Shown here piece after piece: positions 46,218-49,670 of a DNA stretch of 49,670 nucleotides. Where the stretch lies: the NCBI RefSeq assembly GCF_000003815.2, contig NC_049986.1:9493113-9542782 (forward strand), written 5' to 3'. This DNA comes from Branchiostoma floridae. Its lineage: Eukaryota; Chordata; Leptocardii; Amphioxiformes; Branchiostomatidae. The notes beneath the pieces were generated by a model that was not told the DNA's origin, ran no database searches, and was given only the letters and a program-made list of their open reading frames with translations. Both the position numbers and the translations under genes were made by a program. The stretch's first letter is position 1; every line of letters begins with the position of its first letter.

Positions 46218-47325
46218 ATTACCTCCATGAAATGTCATGGAATGGAGGTTATATTTTCTGTTATGTGTCTCTGTCTGTGTAGATGATTACTCAAGAACGG
46301 CTGGATGGATTGGTTTCATACTTCTTGTGTTGGTGGGGTGTGATGAAAGCTCGAATCGATGAGATTTTGGGAGCCGTATCTGTCGTTATAATTGATGTAA
46401 TAATATCAGAAATCACCCCTATATTTGAGATATATTGGTACAGGCATCGTGCTTTATGTGTTTGTTAATGGGTTTAGCTCCAAGCAGATGGTGAGGTGAC
46501 AGCTGTTTGGGGAACCCCAAGTTTTTTTAATATGATAATTAGTTTTATTTATGTCTGCTTAGGATATCATGGAGATGTGAAGCGTAAGTATAATTGTAAG
46601 AAGTTGAGGTACATTTAACGATAATGCTTAACAGGTATGGATGTCTCACATACTGTACTGCTGATTTGAGTGACATGGTGATTAAAATGCCATTAGGTCC
46701 TCTCATCTGGGTTGGGTGTCAGAAGTTTTATGGGCGATACAGATGTTCTGATTTTGTTACGATAAGGGACAGTTGTTAGTTGTTAGTCTCTTTCGTAGCC
46801 AATGGTACTTGTTTTTTAGCAGACGGGGTTGGCGCCAAGTATTCATCTTACAGTTGGTGTAGGGCTGTAGGAGGAAAGTGTGCATCTCGTTTTTGTACCG
46901 TGTTAACAGCTGATGTTATGACATATTGGTGGAAAATCAAATCACCATCTGACTAAAGTTGGCCACACCCCTTCTTCTTTCTGAGTTTCCCAGCTTCCTC
47001 CCACCACACCGCTCTGAGGCACATAGTCGAACCTCAATAATGCTGACAACCTTAGACATTTTAAATGCCAAACATCAAGCTTGAACACCACGCTACCATA
47101 TGCCGTCGACCTCTTAAACGCACATTACACAATTAAGTGTCACATTTTGATAATTACTAATCAGATGGACATCCTCTGTGTCATTAGATAAATACACCAC
47201 TACTTTCCCATAACATTTATATCATATAACCATTACTCTCAAATACAACCGACTATAAACATACATACCATCCACAAAAAAGTAATAAATATTTCATGGA
47301 GGTATGAGGTCCCCGAACTCTAGTT
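46218..47325 (-). mobile_element. ~1.1-kb non-autonomous element, inverted copy
   Basis: Ends ACCTCCATGAAATGTCATGG and ATTTCATGGAGGTATGAGGT match 21668-22750 in inverse. Flanked on the right by TTATTA repeats. Confidence 0.65.
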
Positions 47326-47329
47326 ATTA

Positions 47330-47412
47330 TTATTTTTATTATTCTTACTATTATTATTTTTATTATTCTTACTATTATTATTCTTATTCTTATTATTACT
47401 ATTATTATTACT
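47330..47412. repeat. (TTATTA)n-like microsatellite
   Basis: Imperfect ATT/CTT repeats. Confidence 0.85.
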
Positions 47413-49217
47413 TCTAACTTTTGACTTGTGTAAGTGTCAACTTGAAATGGCTTTAAATCTAAGGTGATAACGTTATTGACCCGCGTCTTTTCCTCAATGA
47501 TTATATTGCGACCTATGACTACTGGAATAAACCAGAGTGTCAGCGACGCAGGTCGTTATCGAGGATCGAGTGAGATCCCATAACAAATATCTGGGAGCAG
47601 AGCAACAGAGTCATGTGACATCCCTCATAGATGCAGATCATACAATGGCATAAGATATTACCAAGAGGTGTCCATTTGCCTTGCAGAAACCGACACACTC
47701 CTAGGCCGGCTTCACTCATCTGACAGCTTTGATACTATCTTATGCTACCGTAGGATCTGCTTGGAGATTACCGGGAAACGCCGTATCTCTCAAATCCAGT
47801 CGATGACCTTGCGAGCGTTGACCTTTGATCCTCTCATGCCATGAGCAATACCATCGAACTAAAAGAAAGGGTGTTGACAACAAAGACAATCCACAATGCG
47901 CGAATTTTACAGAATCTCTTCACTGAGGTACCTTCAACACCCTGTAAATTTAGTATAAAAGGATTTAAACAAATATGAAAACGTCAACAGTGAAAAAGAA
48001 AACTTTACCTTCTATGGTAGTGGTACGGTCCAGCATGACGTCATCAGTCTTGGGACTCCCGTATCAGCTGTGAGGTCATTCCCAAATGCTGGTATGTTCA
48101 AACAGTCATGAGACTTATCACTTATAAAAAATATATGATGCACTAGCAACCACAACATTTTGTGTTGCAACTTCCAGTTTTTCAGCTTCATCCTCAAGTT
48201 GACCATTTTGCCGATCACGGTGAGTTCAATGCCCATTTTGTCAATATTTTGCTACCAATTAGACTTTCACGTGATCAAAACTTGTACAACCACTTTTCAA
48301 CATATTTGCATCATTATGTCGCATTTCTGGTGTTTGTAAATGGTGCAAAAACCATCTGCACAAGGTAGGCCAGCAAGTTTCTGCAAACTTATTATATAAA
48401 AGACCCTCCTGTTCTGTAAACAACGACACAAAGTAAACGTAAGGTTTGAAATAGACAATTTTAAACCTGGAGAAACCGGTCTGCCTAAAACATCTCAAAC
48501 GACCTCAAACGGCTATAATATACAGTGTACATAATGGGCAACAACCTTCTTTAGGGCTGTGAAAACATTGTTTATGCATTTATGAACGAAAAAAGCAGCA
48601 TTGAGTCCTAAGTATTTACCTGGTTATTTCGAGTTATAAGTCAGAGGTGGTTTCAAGACCGAAGCAATTTCTGGTACCATATTAGATCATCTGTGTTAGT
48701 AGTCTTTATGGGGATGTTCTCAATACTTTCTTCAGTCCACAGATGACAGTACAATAAAACTGTTGTTGGCTCATAGATTATATCATAGTACAATTCTATC
48801 GTTGTCAATTTATAATGTAATACCACTAGTAAGTGTTTTTCAGCCTCAAATTGCTTTGATCTCTTGAAACCTGCTGACTATCTACGAATAACTGGTGATA
48901 CTTGTTCGGAATGTATCCAGAGCGCTATACAATGTTGTTGCCCCATATATAATTAGAGGTTGTTTGAAGTCGTCAGGTGGTTTGAGGTGTTTAGGCAGAC
49001 CCAGGTGTAGAAACTAAAAAAAAAAAAATGTTTAAGACATTAACTTTCTTTGCAAATGATTGTAGTTGACAGTCCGTAAAATATAATTTTTGTTTGGTGT
49101 CATGTCTGTAAACTTTTGCATGCACTGTGACTGTAAAGCGATGAATATTGAAATCAAACATTTGTATCTGACTGATAGCGCCTAAAGTATGCTTAATCTA
49201 TTCTTGTTTTGTAACAG
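47413..49217. other. No confident gene; possible inverted-end element
   Basis: A pair GGTCTGCCTAAAACATCTCA (48479) and its inverse TGAGGTGTTTAGGCAGACC (48984) may bound a ~540-bp element. Weak minus-strand exon-like pieces lie at 47805-48075 (see findings). Confidence 0.35.
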
Positions 49218-49236
49218 ACATTCCACAGCTTTCAGT

Positions 49237-49374
49237 ATGCTGCAGCATCTGTACAGACAGCTGAATGCAGCTGTGGACTGGAGCACCCTCCTGGTGGCCC
49301 TCTGCACCTGGCTGATTGTTGTCCTCACTTACAAGCTGTTCCTCAGGCCACTGTACTTTTCTCCTCTCAGAGTC
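49237..49374 (+). CDS. Partial gene: membrane anchor exon, likely cytochrome P450
   Basis: Acceptor gtaacag at 49217, ATG at 49237, donor gtaagt at 49375 (46 codons, phase 0). The exon encodes a hydrophobic anchor (LLVALCTWLIVVL) then FLRPLYFSPLRV. An ER anchor followed by a basic and SPLR segment, just where a Pro-Gly-Pro hinge would follow, is typical of microsomal P450s. The rest lies beyond the window, so the family is a guess. Confidence 0.5.
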
Positions 49375-49489
49375 GTAAGTTCTGCAAAGATTTCAAGATA
49401 ATGACACTAACATAGGATCTATGTAACGTTAGTGAACTGCTGAAATATTTTCAGCTGACGGTCTAGATCTTGTTTTTGAACTTTATACT

Positions 49490-49670
49490 GTAAATGCATT
49501 TAAGTTTGCGGGGATTTAATTTCGCGGTAGCAGGAAAAAGGACTTTTTGCGGTGGATTTAAGTTTGCGGTAACACCATATACTGCAGTCAGACGCCATAA
49601 TAGAAAAATGTTTTCGGTGGTTTTAAGTTCGCGGTGAAATGGTCACCGCGAAAACGGCGAACATTAATCC
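49490..49670. repeat. Repeat with TTTAAGTTTGCGG motifs
   Basis: ATTTAAGTTTGCGG recurs three or four times with variants and is cut by the window end; probably a MITE. Confidence 0.5.

Overview
The window looks like nuclear DNA of a cephalochordate (amphioxus, probably Branchiostoma). The evidence is intron-rich genes with GT/AG junctions, class 1-1 exon shuffling of extracellular domains, chitin-binding (CBM14) domains in a deuterostome setting, and dense short DNA transposons, tRNA-derived SINEs, LINE tails and Penelope remnants. This is inference from style; no alignment was run. There is one assembly gap (39565-39670).

Layout. 1-1447: a 206-bp satellite ending in a short inverted copy. 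2507-3889 (minus): a two-exon gene for an unrecognised 215-residue protein with a hydrophobic N-terminus; three CRE-like sites lie just upstream. 4265-5397: a TTAA-flanked non-autonomous transposon with unusual repeat arrays inside. 7250-11390 (plus): a seven-exon gene for a secreted 327-residue protein with four CBM14 chitin-binding domains. 12959-42077 (plus): one very large gene that fills most of the window. 42087-49170: transposon-rich DNA with no convincing gene. 49237-49374 (plus): first coding exon of a membrane-anchored protein, probably a cytochrome P450, cut off by the window end.

Main result. Splice phases join 26 exons between 12959 and 42077 into one open frame of 1502 residues. 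The order is signal peptide, two PLAT-like domains, LDLa, frizzled CRD, kringle, sushi, EGF, C-type lectin, LDLa, frizzled CRD, kringle, sushi, then a complete Cys-loop (pentameric ligand-gated) ion channel with its ligand-binding region, Cys-loop and four membrane segments. Every extracellular module is bounded by phase-1 introns. The LDLa-FZ-kringle-sushi block is a tandem duplication. A 27th exon (a first EGF copy, 26938-27073) carries a 2-nt deletion and an in-frame stop, so it must be skipped for a channel to be made; inclusion would give a secreted, channel-less protein. This chimeric channel is the best candidate for an undescribed system here.

Mobile DNA sits in almost every intron. 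Notable cases are a foldback element inserted at the 5' splice site of the lectin exon with a 9-bp target duplication, Penelope-like ends carrying hammerhead-ribozyme-like cores, and a hAT-like element whose left junction is exactly triplicated.
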